A stretch of DNA of 8,627 bases from an uncultured Cloacibacillus sp. (GTDB lineage: Bacteria > Synergistota > Synergistia > Synergistales > Synergistaceae), in the NCBI GenBank assembly GCA_934511335.1, contig CAKSWL010000076.1, positions 1 to 8,627 on the forward strand, given 5' to 3'. Shown here in pieces: positions 1 through 6,692 of the stretch. The first letter of the stretch is position 1. Each line of letters starts with the position of its first letter. The notes beneath the pieces were generated by a model. It was not told the origin of the DNA. It did no database searches and saw nothing but the letters and a program-made list of their open reading frames with translations. Made by a program: the position numbers and the translations under genes.

Positions 1-834
1 GCCACATGGCCGGCCGAACTTTTACGCGCGGAACCTCCCGTGCAGGTGCTGAACATCTGCTGCGCCAACCCCGCGCAGCAGTCGCCGGACACGCGGCTGA
101 TCGAAGAGGCGCTGGCCGCCGTCGATTTCAAGGTGTGCAGCGAGGTCTTCATGACGCGCACCGCCGAACTCTGCGACCTCGTGCTCCCCGCCTCGATCTT
201 TCTCGAAGAGGACGACTGGATCGGGAGCTACGGGCACAGCTATTTAAGCAAAAACGAACGTGTCGCCGCACCGCGCGGGGAATGCCGCAGCGATTGGGAA
301 GTCTATGGGGCCCTCGCAAAACAGCTTGGCCTCGATGTGGATATGGAAGCGCTATTTGTGCGCATGAACGGGGCCGTCTCGGCTGATGCCCGCCTTCGCG
401 AAGTCTCCCGCAATCTCTACACATGGGACGAGCCCTGCTACTGGAAACTTCCCGGCTCACGCGCGCGGCTGCCGGAGGAGGCGCCGCGGCCGACGGCTGC
501 GCCTCCGGGATACCTGCGCCTCGTCACCGTCCACTCCGACCTCTACATAAACGGACAGAACGTCGACGCGCCAGCCAAATGTCTGGAGGCGGTCGTCAAT
601 CTACCAGAAAAATTTTGCCGGGAAAGAAATATCACCGCGGGCGACGCGCTGCGCGTCGTCTCCGCAAACGGCGCGGCGCTAGTCATGCGGGCGGCCGCGG
701 ACGGATCCGCCGCCGAAGACTGTGCATGGGCCACTCAAGGGCTCCCAGGGCTCAACGCGCTGACTTCGGCGTACGAAGCGCCTGGAAACGGCGCGGCCTA
801 CGCCGAATGTTTTGTAAAAATCGAAAAGCTGTAG
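1..834 (+). CDS. Molybdopterin-dependent oxidoreductase, C-terminal part (5' cut by window edge)
   Basis: The frame is open from base 1 to a TAG at 832-834, giving 277 residues with no start codon inside the window; the GTG at 40 is only an internal valine. Window residues 54-73 (TAELCDLVLPASIFLEEDDW) are the family signature 'TA..ADLVLPA...LE.dD', followed by the usual P.GE.RSDW stretch. A proline-rich linker at about 155-170 leads into the C-terminal molydopterin dinucleotide-binding domain, with HSDLYINGQN at about 178-187, a GD.LRV.S..G core and NALTSAYEAPGNG at 252-264. These proteins bind bis-MGD with Mo or W and carry out redox reactions on formate, sulfur compounds, arsenic or similar substrates. 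The N-terminal Fe-S motif and metal ligand that would tell the subfamily lie outside the window, so the substrate cannot be named. The gene ends 18 bp from the stop of the convergent cca gene, with no clear terminator in the gap. Confidence 0.9.
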   Translation, partial: ATWPAELLRAEPPVQVLNICCANPAQQSPDTRLIEEALAAVDFKVCSEVFMTRTAELCDLVLPASIFLEEDDWIGSYGHSYLSKNERVAAPRGECRSDWEVYGALAKQLGLDVDMEALFVRMNGAVSADARLREVSRNLYTWDEPCYWKLPGSRARLPEEAPRPTAAPPGYLRLVTVHSDLYINGQNVDAPAKCLEAVVNLPEKFCRERNITAGDALRVVSANGAALVMRAAADGSAAEDCAWATQGLPGLNALTSAYEAPGNGAAYAECFVKIEKL

Positions 835-852
835 CAGGACAGCGCCGGCCGC

Positions 853-2085
853 CTAAGAGATATCCTTCAGCGCTTCACGCAGCGCCCCTATCTCTTTGTT
901 TCGGATATACTCGCCTATCTGCGCGCCTTTGAGCCCCTCGGGGATCCTGCACTTCGCGGCGGCTTTCAGCGCCGTCAAAAGACGTTCATAATCGCGGAGA
1001 AACTCCGGCAGCTCGCCGCCGTTGTCAACGGCGATTAAAACGCTGAAACCGTCAGGACCGAGAGGCTCTCTCTCCAACGCCCGGATCAGATCCCTGATCT
1101 TCGCAGGATTTTTCATGCGCGCGGGACGCATATGCTCTTTTGCCGCAAACTCCGCGCAGCGGCCCCAAAGACGCGGAAGTCCCAAGGCTTCCGTTATCTC
1201 TTTCATCAGCGCTGCGCCGCGTTCTTCGTGTCCGTAATGGTGCGGCAGCGTCTTTGCCGGCGTTTCGCCCTTTCCGATATCGTGCATCAGCACGGCAAAA
1301 CGCACCTCGGGCCTATCCGTCAGCGCCGCCGCACCGTCGAGTGTGAGCATCGTATGTTCAAAGGCGTCGCCCTCCGGATGATACGCCGGCGGCTGGCTTT
1401 TGCCGATCAGCCTGTATACCCAGGGAAATTCCTGCTCCAAAAGGCCTGCTGCCAGCAGATTGCGGAAATAATGCGAAGGCCGGCGCGCGCCGAGCGCCTT
1501 TTCGAGCTCGGTAAATTTACGCTCTCTCGGCTCGCCCCGCAGCTCCGCCGCGCAGCGCCCCATCATCTCAAGGGTCGCCGGGTCTATCGAAAAACCTAAC
1601 TGCGCCGCCTGACGCGCCGCGCGCAGGGCGCGCACGGGGTCCTCGCAGAAGTGCCCGGAGGTGGCTCGTATCAGCCGCAGGCCGATATCGCGGACGCCGC
1701 CGTAGGGATCGATCAAACGCCCGCCAGCGCCGCGCGCCATGCTGTTCACCGTCGTATCGCGCCGATACAGATCCTCTTCTATCGTGATCGCGGGCGAGCA
1801 GGATATCTCAAACCCCTTAGAGCCGGCGCCGTTTTTTCTCTCCCGGCGCGCGAAAGCGGTCTCGCAGAGCTGACCGTCTATCTCCAAAAGAAAGACCGGG
1901 AACGAGCGCCCCACCCGGCGCGCCTCGGGAAAGGCGGCGCAAAACGCCGCCGGCAAGAGGCCGCAGACGACATAGTCGCGGTCGTGGGTAGCGCGCGCCA
2001 TCAGCGCGTCGCGGACGGCGCCGCCCACAAGATAGGCATCTCCGCCCGCTACTTTCACCTTTTCAAAAAACTCTCGTTCCTTCAT
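853..2085 (-). CDS. cca: CCA-adding tRNA nucleotidyltransferase, HD-domain (E. coli) type
   Basis: A protein of 410 residues, close to E. coli Cca (412). It builds or repairs the 3'-CCA end of tRNAs using CTP and ATP, without a nucleic-acid template. The class II nucleotidyltransferase core is plain: YLVGGAVRD at 18-26, the metal-binding pair D35/D37 in HDRDYVV, VGR.FPVF at 58-65, RRD at 108-110, the DPYGG turn near 126-130 and the EDPVRALRAARQAAQLGF helix at 138-155. A C-terminal HD phosphohydrolase domain follows, with H236, H244, H268-D269 and H282/H283/H286; in E. coli this domain gives phosphatase and 2',3'-cyclic phosphodiesterase activity. The ATG at 2085 fits the family N-terminus, but no Shine-Dalgarno sequence precedes it and the frr terminator ends only 9 nt upstream. 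The tRNA-Ser in this window encodes its own CCA, so repair may be the main role. It is the last gene after frr and has no visible terminator of its own. Confidence 0.95.
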   Translation of the reverse strand: MKEREFFEKVKVAGGDAYLVGGAVRDALMARATHDRDYVVCGLLPAAFCAAFPEARRVGRSFPVFLLEIDGQLCETAFARRERKNGAGSKGFEISCSPAITIEEDLYRRDTTVNSMARGAGGRLIDPYGGVRDIGLRLIRATSGHFCEDPVRALRAARQAAQLGFSIDPATLEMMGRCAAELRGEPRERKFTELEKALGARRPSHYFRNLLAAGLLEQEFPWVYRLIGKSQPPAYHPEGDAFEHTMLTLDGAAALTDRPEVRFAVLMHDIGKGETPAKTLPHHYGHEERGAALMKEITEALGLPRLWGRCAEFAAKEHMRPARMKNPAKIRDLIRALEREPLGPDGFSVLIAVDNGGELPEFLRDYERLLTALKAAAKCRIPEGLKGAQIGEYIRNKEIGALREALKDIS

Positions 2086-2094
2086 GGCGGCATC

Positions 2095-2120
2095 AAAAAA
2101 GCCGCCGTCTCCGGCGGCTT
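2095..2120 (-). terminator. Intrinsic terminator after frr
   Basis: On the minus strand a 9-bp stem (AAGCCGCCG / CGGCGGCTT) closes a GAGA loop and is followed by a run of six T in all. It starts 10 nt after the frr stop codon and its T run ends 9 nt before the cca start codon. The stem and T run are read directly from the sequence; termination itself is inferred. Confidence 0.85.
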
Positions 2121-2130
2121 AACGGTCGTG

Positions 2131-2688
2131 CTACTTGTCCATTATCTCTTTTTCTTTATCCGCAAGGACGCCGTCTATCTTCTTGATGAAGGCATCCGTC
2201 TTGTCCTGCGCCTCTTTCTGGAACTTCTTGAGGTCATCCTCAGTTATTTTGCTATCTTTTTCCATTTTCTTGAGGAGCTCTATCGCGTCGCGGCGGATAT
2301 TGCGCACCGCCACGCGGCCCTCCTCCGCCATCTTGTTTACCATCTTCTTGAGCTCGACGCGGCGCTGCTGTGTGAGCTCCGGCAGGTTGAGACGGATGGA
2401 CTCCCCGTCGTTCTGCGGCGTGATCCCCAGACTTGATGACTGTATCGCCTTTTCAATGGCTTTCATGGCGGTCTTGTCCCACGGGGTGATGACGATCTGG
2501 CGCGCCTCCGGCACGTTGACGCTGCCCATATTTTTAATGGGGGTCGGCGTCCCGAAATAATCTACCTTTATCTCTTCAACAAGTGCGGGATGTGCTCTTC
2601 CTGTGCGGATGCCGAGCATGGAGCCCTTCAGGTATTCGACGCTCTTTTCGCAGCGTGATGTCAGTTCTTTTAGTACGTTCTGAGGCAT
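2131..2688 (-). CDS. frr: Ribosome recycling factor
   Basis: With the ATG at 2688 the product is 185 residues, the same length as E. coli RRF. Together with EF-G it splits post-termination 70S ribosomes so that subunits can start a new round. Family landmarks are IRTGRA at 27-32, YFGTPTP at 44-50 in the beta-rich domain II, LTQQRR at 105-110 and RVAVRNIRRD at 125-134 in the long three-helix domain I. A GTG nine bases upstream (2697) is in frame but sits inside the Shine-Dalgarno sequence itself, so it cannot be the start served by that site; the ATG has AAGGAG with 8-nt spacing. frr follows pyrH after 82 bp in the conserved translation-factor order and is closed by its own terminator. Confidence 0.97.
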   Translation of the reverse strand: MPQNVLKELTSRCEKSVEYLKGSMLGIRTGRAHPALVEEIKVDYFGTPTPIKNMGSVNVPEARQIVITPWDKTAMKAIEKAIQSSSLGITPQNDGESIRLNLPELTQQRRVELKKMVNKMAEEGRVAVRNIRRDAIELLKKMEKDSKITEDDLKKFQKEAQDKTDAFIKKIDGVLADKEKEIMDK

Positions 2689-2696
2689 GCAGGTCA

Positions 2697-2702
2697 CTCC
2701 TT
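2697..2702 (-). promoter_or_regulatory. Ribosome binding site that fixes the frr start
   Basis: AAGGAG lies 8 nt before the ATG at 2688. It overlaps the alternative in-frame GTG at 2697, which is why the ATG was chosen. Confidence 0.85.
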
Positions 2703-2770
2703 ATATTTTTTATGATTATGATACCCTTTAGTCTTCTTAAACGGAAGGGGGGAATCTCTTTCCGCCGCCT

Positions 2771-3478
2771 TCAGGATACTATCGAGCCGATATTTTCTCC
2801 GTCTATAAGCAGCCTGCGCAGGTTGCCTTTTTTAAGCACGTCGAATACCACGATGGGGATTTTATTTTCTTGGCAAAGCGAGAAGGCCGCGGCGTCCATC
2901 ACCTTAAGCTGCATCTGAAGCGCGTCCATATATGAAACGTGCGGCATCCTTACGGCGTCGGAAAATCTCGCGGGGTCTTTGTCGTATATCCCGTCCACCT
3001 TCGTCGCCTTCAGCAGACAGTCCGCACCGATCTCGGAGGCGCGCAGCGCCGCGGTGGTGTCCGTCGAAAAATAGGGGGAGCCGGTGCCGGCGGCAAAGAT
3101 GACGATGCGCCCCTTCTCAAGATGGCGTATCGCGCGGCGGCGGATCACCGTCTCCGCGATCTGGCGCATCTCGATCGCCGACTGCACGCGCGTCGGCTGG
3201 CCCAGGCGCTCAAGCGCGTCCTGCAGGGCAAGCGCGTTTATCACGGTGCCGAGCATTCCCATATAGTCGGCCTGCGCGCGTTCGATGCTCGTCGTCTGCG
3301 CGCCGCGGATGATGTTGCCCCCGCCGACCACCATCGAGATGCCGATACCTTCTCTGGCAACTTCAACTATCTGTTCGCATATTTCTCGTATCGCCTCATA
3401 ATCAAGGCCCAAATGGGCCTCTCCGGCCAGGATCTCGCCAGAGAGCTTGAGAAGCACTCTGTTGTATTTGCGTTCCAT
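2771..3478 (-). CDS. pyrH: UMP kinase (uridylate kinase)
   Basis: A 235-residue cytosolic kinase of the amino-acid kinase fold that makes UDP from UMP and ATP in pyrimidine nucleotide synthesis; the bacterial family is hexameric and controlled by GTP and UTP. Visible motifs are the phosphate-binding KLSGE at 11-15, VGGGNIIRG at 51-59, the DYMGMLGTVINALALQ helix at 71-86, GTGSPYFSTDTTAALRA at 131-147, and DGIYDKDP at 162-169. The ATG at 3478 is preceded by a GGAAGGTGA ribosome binding site. pyrH lies 37 bp beyond the terminator that follows tsf, so it depends on readthrough or on a promoter that I could not find. The 82 bp between pyrH and frr holds no convincing terminator, so these two genes are probably co-transcribed. 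Confidence 0.97.
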   Translation of the reverse strand: MERKYNRVLLKLSGEILAGEAHLGLDYEAIREICEQIVEVAREGIGISMVVGGGNIIRGAQTTSIERAQADYMGMLGTVINALALQDALERLGQPTRVQSAIEMRQIAETVIRRRAIRHLEKGRIVIFAAGTGSPYFSTDTTAALRASEIGADCLLKATKVDGIYDKDPARFSDAVRMPHVSYMDALQMQLKVMDAAAFSLCQENKIPIVVFDVLKKGNLRRLLIDGENIGSIVS

Positions 3479-3515
3479 ATACTATCACCTTCCGAACAGA
3501 TTTATTTTTCCCTAG

Positions 3516-3552
3516 AAAAAAGGCGAGGGATTTAAGAAAAATCCCCCGCCTT
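3516..3552 (-). terminator. Intrinsic terminator between tsf and pyrH
   Basis: On the minus strand a 14-bp stem (arms 3552-3539 and 3533-3520, one G-U pair) closes a 5-nt TTCTT loop and runs into a six-T tract. On the plus strand the G-U pair becomes an A-C mismatch, so the structure is optimised for the minus-strand transcript. It begins 17 nt after the tsf stop codon. Confidence 0.9.
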
Positions 3553-3569
3553 AAAAGTTCGTTTAGAAA

Positions 3570-4166
3570 CTAGCCCTCGATCATAAAGCGGGCGTAGCGG
3601 CGAACGACGATGTTTTCACCGATCTTCGCGATATTCTCGACGATGAGATCCTTGATCTTGACATCCGGATTGCGGATGTACTTCTGCTCCAGAAGGCAGT
3701 TCTCCTCGTAGAACTTGTTGATGCGCCCTTCGGCGATCTTCTCAAGCATCTTCTCCGGCTTGCCCTCTTCGCGGGCCTGAGCCATGATGACCGTCTTCTC
3801 GTGTTCGACGACGTCCGCGGGGACGTCTTCTATCTTGATATATGAGGGGTTGGCGGCCGCGATGTGCATCGCGATCTCATGTCCGAGCGTGTTGAACTCT
3901 TCCGTACGGGCGACGAAGTCAGTCTCGCAGTCCAGCTCAAGCAGGACGGCAAGCTTCGCGTTGCTGTGCACGTAGGTGAACATCTTGCCCTGAGCGGCGG
4001 TACGCTCCGCCTTCTTGGCAGCCTTGGCGAGCCCCTTCTCGCGAAGGTAGTCGCAGGCCTTCTCCATATCGCCGGCGCACTCAACGAGCGCCTTTTTACA
4101 ATCCATCATTCCGACCGAGGTGCGAGCGCGAAGCTCTGACACCATTGCTGCTGTGATCTCTGCCAT
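3570..4166 (-). CDS. tsf: Elongation factor Ts (short form)
   Basis: The guanine nucleotide exchange factor that recharges EF-Tu by releasing GDP. The product is 198 residues, the short form of the family (E. coli has 283), so the second core subdomain and coiled-coil insert are reduced. The N-terminal UBA-like domain carries LRARTSVGMMDCKKAL at 12-27, the EF-Tu contact region has CETDFVARTEEF at 80-91, and the C-terminus ends in VVRRYARFMIEG. The ATG at 4166 was chosen because the protein then starts MAEITAAMV, the usual N-terminus, and an AAGGAG sits about 10 nt upstream inside the end of rpsB. An earlier in-frame ATG at 4202 would add a basic 12-residue stretch inside rpsB and is unlikely. 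Only one base separates the rpsB TAA from this ATG, pointing to translational coupling. Confidence 0.97.
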   Translation of the reverse strand: MAEITAAMVSELRARTSVGMMDCKKALVECAGDMEKACDYLREKGLAKAAKKAERTAAQGKMFTYVHSNAKLAVLLELDCETDFVARTEEFNTLGHEIAMHIAAANPSYIKIEDVPADVVEHEKTVIMAQAREEGKPEKMLEKIAEGRINKFYEENCLLEQKYIRNPDVKIKDLIVENIAKIGENIVVRRYARFMIEG

Positions 4167-4167
4167 C

Positions 4168-4995
4168 TTAATTGGTCTCCTTCCAGCCCTTCTGATCCGC
4201 AAGTTCTTTCGCGCGGAGCTTCATTTCATCCTCCGAGATATCCTCCATCGGGGGCTCGGCAGGCGTCTCTTCCGCGATGGCGGGCTCTTCCTTTTCCGCC
4301 GCGCGCGCGTCCTGCCCCTGGCGTCCTTCGATAAAGGCGTTGGCCATCAGGCCGACGACGAGCTCGATCGCGCGGATGGCGTCGTCGTTGCCGGGGATGG
4401 GATAATCCACCACGTCGGGATCGCAGTTCGTGTCGACGATCGCGATGACGGGGATGTCCAATTTATGTGCCTCGAGAACGGCGATCGTCTCACGGCGCGG
4501 GTCGATGACGAAAAGGGCATCGGGGACGTCCTTCATATCTTTAATGCCGGAGAGGTACTTCTCGAGCTTTTCGCGCTCCTTGCGAAGTTTGATGATCTCT
4601 TTCTTTGGGTACTTGTTGATGCTGCCGTCCTCTTCCATCTGCTGGAGCTCCGTCATGCGCATCACGCGGCGGCGGATCGTCGCAAAATTGGTAAGGAGGC
4701 CGCCGAGCCAGCGCTGGTTGATGTAGAACTGTCCGGCTTTGAGCGCTTCGTCGCGAATCGGGTCCTGAGCCTGGCGCTTCGTTCCCACAAAGAGGACGCT
4801 GCCGCCCGATTTCGCCACTTCACGGACGAAATCGTAGGCCCTCTCAAGGCCCTTGACCGTCTTCTGAAGGTCGATTATGTAAATCCCATTGCGCTCAGTG
4901 AAGATGAACGGCTTCATCTTCGGGTTCCAGCGTCTCGTCTGGTGTCCGAAATGGACGCCGCACTCAAGAAGCTGTTTCATGCTTACTACTCCCAT
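4168..4995 (-). CDS. rpsB: 30S ribosomal protein S2
   Basis: A 275-residue S2, a structural protein of the small subunit that helps dock S1 and is added late in 30S assembly. Motifs are [17 protein letters not shown] at 15-31, GTKRQAQ at 71-77, RWLGG at 95-99, [10 protein letters not shown] at 148-157 and [20 protein letters not shown] at 181-200. From about residue 225 it carries a C-terminal tail of roughly 50 residues rich in Glu, Ala and Asp that E. coli S2 (241 residues) lacks; it looks disordered and then weakly helical. The ATG at 4995 has AGGAGG with 7-nt spacing. It is the first gene of the translation-factor cluster and is coupled to tsf. The structured leader upstream could serve feedback control by S2. 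Confidence 0.98.
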   Translation of the reverse strand: MGVVSMKQLLECGVHFGHQTRRWNPKMKPFIFTERNGIYIIDLQKTVKGLERAYDFVREVAKSGGSVLFVGTKRQAQDPIRDEALKAGQFYINQRWLGGLLTNFATIRRRVMRMTELQQMEEDGSINKYPKKEIIKLRKEREKLEKYLSGIKDMKDVPDALFVIDPRRETIAVLEAHKLDIPVIAIVDTNCDPDVVDYPIPGNDDAIRAIELVVGLMANAFIEGRQGQDARAAEKEEPAIAEETPAEPPMEDISEDEMKLRAKELADQKGWKETN

Positions 4996-5032
4996 GTGGA
5001 TCCCTCCTGTTTTTTCCTCCAGCCGTCTCGCC

Positions 5033-5067
5033 CGCGCAAGAACCCCTAGGGGGGAACCTCTTTCGCG
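5033..5067 (-). promoter_or_regulatory. Imperfect hairpin in the rpsB leader (candidate autoregulatory site)
   Basis: In the minus-strand transcript CGCG (5067-5064) pairs with CGCG (5036-5033), then an A-G mismatch, then AAGA pairs with TCTT, then an internal loop (GGTT opposite T), and CCCC (5054-5051) pairs with GGGG (5046-5043) around a CCTA loop: 12 base pairs in all. No T tract follows, so it is not a terminator. It sits about 25 nt upstream of the rpsB ribosome binding site. A regulatory role is inference from position and from known S2 autoregulation in E. coli, whose leader has a different fold. Confidence 0.4.
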
Positions 5068-5099
5068 TCAACGACTGTGTGTGTTATACACCGTTCCTT

Positions 5100-5129
5100 A
5101 GTATATCACACAGGAACTTTAAAATGCAA
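5100..5129 (-). promoter_or_regulatory. Probable rpsB-tsf promoter
   Basis: On the minus strand a -10 box TATACT (5105-5100) lies 18 bp from a weak -35 TTGCAT (5129-5124), in an AT-rich stretch just after the panF terminator. Transcription would start near 5093 and give a leader of about 98 nt. A second -10-like TATAAC lies a little downstream but has no good -35. Confidence 0.55.
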
Positions 5130-5130
5130 A

Positions 5131-5169
5131 CAAAAATCGGCGTTTATTCGCACGTCTAAACGCCGATTT
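5131..5169 (-). terminator. Intrinsic terminator after panF
   Basis: On the minus strand AAATCGGCGTTTA (5169-5157) and TAAACGCCGATTT (5146-5134) form a 13-bp stem with a 10-nt loop, followed by a T-rich tail (TTGTTTG). It begins 44 nt after the panF stop. Read on the plus strand the same hairpin is followed by ACTTTTTG, so it could also stop transcription from the other side. Confidence 0.75.
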
Positions 5170-5208
5170 ACTTTTTGATAGGCGAGCGCGTCTAAACGCC
5201 GATTTTTG
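5153..5208. repeat. 17-bp direct repeat that duplicates one arm of the panF terminator
   Basis: CGTCTAAACGCCGATTT occurs exactly at 5153-5169 and again at 5189-5205, 36 bp apart. Both copies are complementary to the third arm at 5131-5146. The outer copy pairs with that arm over 16 bp (5193-5208 with 5131-5146), longer than the 13 bp of the inner copy, so two mutually exclusive hairpins are possible. Confidence 0.85.
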
Positions 5209-5213
5209 TGTGG

Positions 5214-6692
5214 CTAAAATTCAAAAGCCTTAACCTTCTCCTCACTCTCCGGGCGGCCCAAAAGGCTTCCCGCGACAAAGGCCGCGACCGCGATCACCAA
5301 CGTTGGGACAATGGCGGTGGTGCCGGCGACGCTCGTCTTGGTGATATTGAACCAGAAAAAGGCAGCCGCCCCGCAGACCATCGAAAGGACGGCCCCCGTG
5401 GAATTGGCCCGCTTCCAGTAAAGACCGAAGAGAGTCGGACAGAAAAACACCGCCTCCAGGCCGCCGAAGGCGAAGAGGTTTATCCAAACGAGCAGCGACG
5501 GCGGCTTCATCGCCGCAAAAAATACCAGCACGCCGACGACCGCCGTCACCACGAGACTCATGCCGCGCACCTTACGGGGCGAAATACGGGCCTCGTCGTT
5601 CTTCACTATATAGTGAAAATAGAGGTCCTTAACGATCGCCGCCGAGCACATAATCAGCATCGAGTCCACCGTGGACATGATCGCCGCCAGCGGCCCCGCG
5701 ATGAATATCCCCGCCCAGAAAGGAGACATCAGGCGCACTGTGAGCGTGGGCACCGCGAGGTCGCCGACCGTGATGTCGGGAATCACCGCGCGACCCATCG
5801 CGCCGACAAGGTGCATCGCGAGCATCGTAAAGCCGACGACGAAGGTGCCGACGATCATCGCGTTGTGCATCGAACGCGAATCCTTATAACCGAGACATTT
5901 CTGAGTCGTCTGCGGGAGCCCGAGAATACCGATGCCGACGAGCACCCAGAAAGAGAGGATGAAGGGTTTCGGGATCGCGTTGCCGCCGCCGGTGGGCGTC
6001 AGCAGCTGCGGATCTATCGAATAAAGCGTCTGCATGATGTTTTCCACGCCGCCGCCCGCGCTGATGACGGCGTATAGTATCGCCAGCGAGGCCAGAAGCA
6101 TCATCACTCCCTGTATCGTGTCCGTCAGGACGACCGCGCGGAAACCGCCGACCGTGGTATATACGACGACCGTCATGCCAAAAATCAGCAGCCCCGTCTG
6201 ATAGGAATAGCCGGTGACAGACTCAAAAAGACGCGCGCCGCCGATAAACTGCGCCAACATCGAGGCCATGAAAAACACCAGCAGCGCCAAAGAGGCAAGA
6301 ATCACCACCGCGTCGCTGCCATAGCGGGCGCGGATAAAATCAGTGATGGTGACGGAGTGCGTGCGCCGCGCGATGAGCGCGAAGCGCTTGCCGAGCACGC
6401 CCAGTGTTAAAAAGGCCGTCGGCACCTGGATCATCGAGAGCAGTATCCAGCCAAGGCCGACGTTATAGGCGACGCCGGGGCCGCCGACGAAGCTGCTCGC
6501 GCTTGTATACGTCGTGATAATCGCCATCGCGAGGACAAAGCCTCCCATCGAGCGGCTGCCGATGAAATACTCCTCCATAAAGCCCTTCGTATCGCTCCTC
6601 TTGCCTGCAGCGCGGTTGCCCCAAATCGCAATCCCCATGATCAAGACAAAATAGAGGATCAGCGGTACTATCATGCCGGCGCGGTCAGTCAT
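5214..6692 (-). CDS. panF: Sodium/pantothenate symporter PanF
   Basis: A 492-residue inner-membrane transporter of the solute:sodium symporter (SSS) family that takes up pantothenate, the coenzyme A precursor, with Na+. Similarity to E. coli PanF (483 residues) is visible along the whole length: EYFIGSRSMGG at 41-51, TYTSASSFVGGPG at 61-73, QFIGGARLFE at 148-157, DTIQG at 191-195, SIDPQLLTP at 235-243, GLPQTTQKCLGYKDS near 258-272, and LFAFGGLEAVFFCP toward the C-terminus. S340-T341 in IMSTVDS match the position of the conserved Ser-Thr pair that binds the second Na+ in this family. About 13 membrane segments are expected. The ATG at 6692 overlaps the yhdT stop by 8 bp, with an AGAGG ribosome site in the end of yhdT, so the two are translationally coupled. 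Transport of another carboxylate is possible but less likely. Confidence 0.92.
   Translation of the reverse strand: MTDRAGMIVPLILYFVLIMGIAIWGNRAAGKRSDTKGFMEEYFIGSRSMGGFVLAMAIITTYTSASSFVGGPGVAYNVGLGWILLSMIQVPTAFLTLGVLGKRFALIARRTHSVTITDFIRARYGSDAVVILASLALLVFFMASMLAQFIGGARLFESVTGYSYQTGLLIFGMTVVVYTTVGGFRAVVLTDTIQGVMMLLASLAILYAVISAGGGVENIMQTLYSIDPQLLTPTGGGNAIPKPFILSFWVLVGIGILGLPQTTQKCLGYKDSRSMHNAMIVGTFVVGFTMLAMHLVGAMGRAVIPDITVGDLAVPTLTVRLMSPFWAGIFIAGPLAAIMSTVDSMLIMCSAAIVKDLYFHYIVKNDEARISPRKVRGMSLVVTAVVGVLVFFAAMKPPSLLVWINLFAFGGLEAVFFCPTLFGLYWKRANSTGAVLSMVCGAAAFFWFNITKTSVAGTTAIVPTLVIAVAAFVAGSLLGRPESEEKVKAFEF

Noticed and set aside
835..852. Shared terminator between the convergent oxidoreductase and cca genes
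   Set aside because: The 18-bp gap has only a GC-rich GCCGGC palindrome and no T tract on either strand.
1651..2436. A 261-residue open frame on the plus strand
   Set aside because: It spans the cca start, the frr terminator and frr in antisense, with no ribosome site or family signature.
2698..2770. Possible hairpin between pyrH and frr
   Set aside because: Only a 5-bp stem (CGGAA/TTCCG) with a long loop and a short T stretch; too weak to call.
4167..4202. Upstream in-frame start for tsf at 4202
   Set aside because: It adds 12 basic residues overlapping rpsB and lacks a ribosome site; the ATG at 4166 gives the family N-terminus with a good AAGGAG.
4120..5049. A 309-residue open frame on the plus strand
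   Set aside because: It is antisense to rpsB and tsf, which are unmistakable; its composition is that of a shadow frame in GC-rich DNA and it matches no family I know.
5131..5208. CRISPR-like repeat
   Set aside because: There are only two direct copies plus an inverted arm, no regular spacers and no cas genes; terminator arms explain it better.
5208..6077. A 289-residue open frame on the plus strand rich in Arg and His
   Set aside because: Antisense to panF; the Arg/His/Asp richness is what the complement of membrane-protein codons gives.
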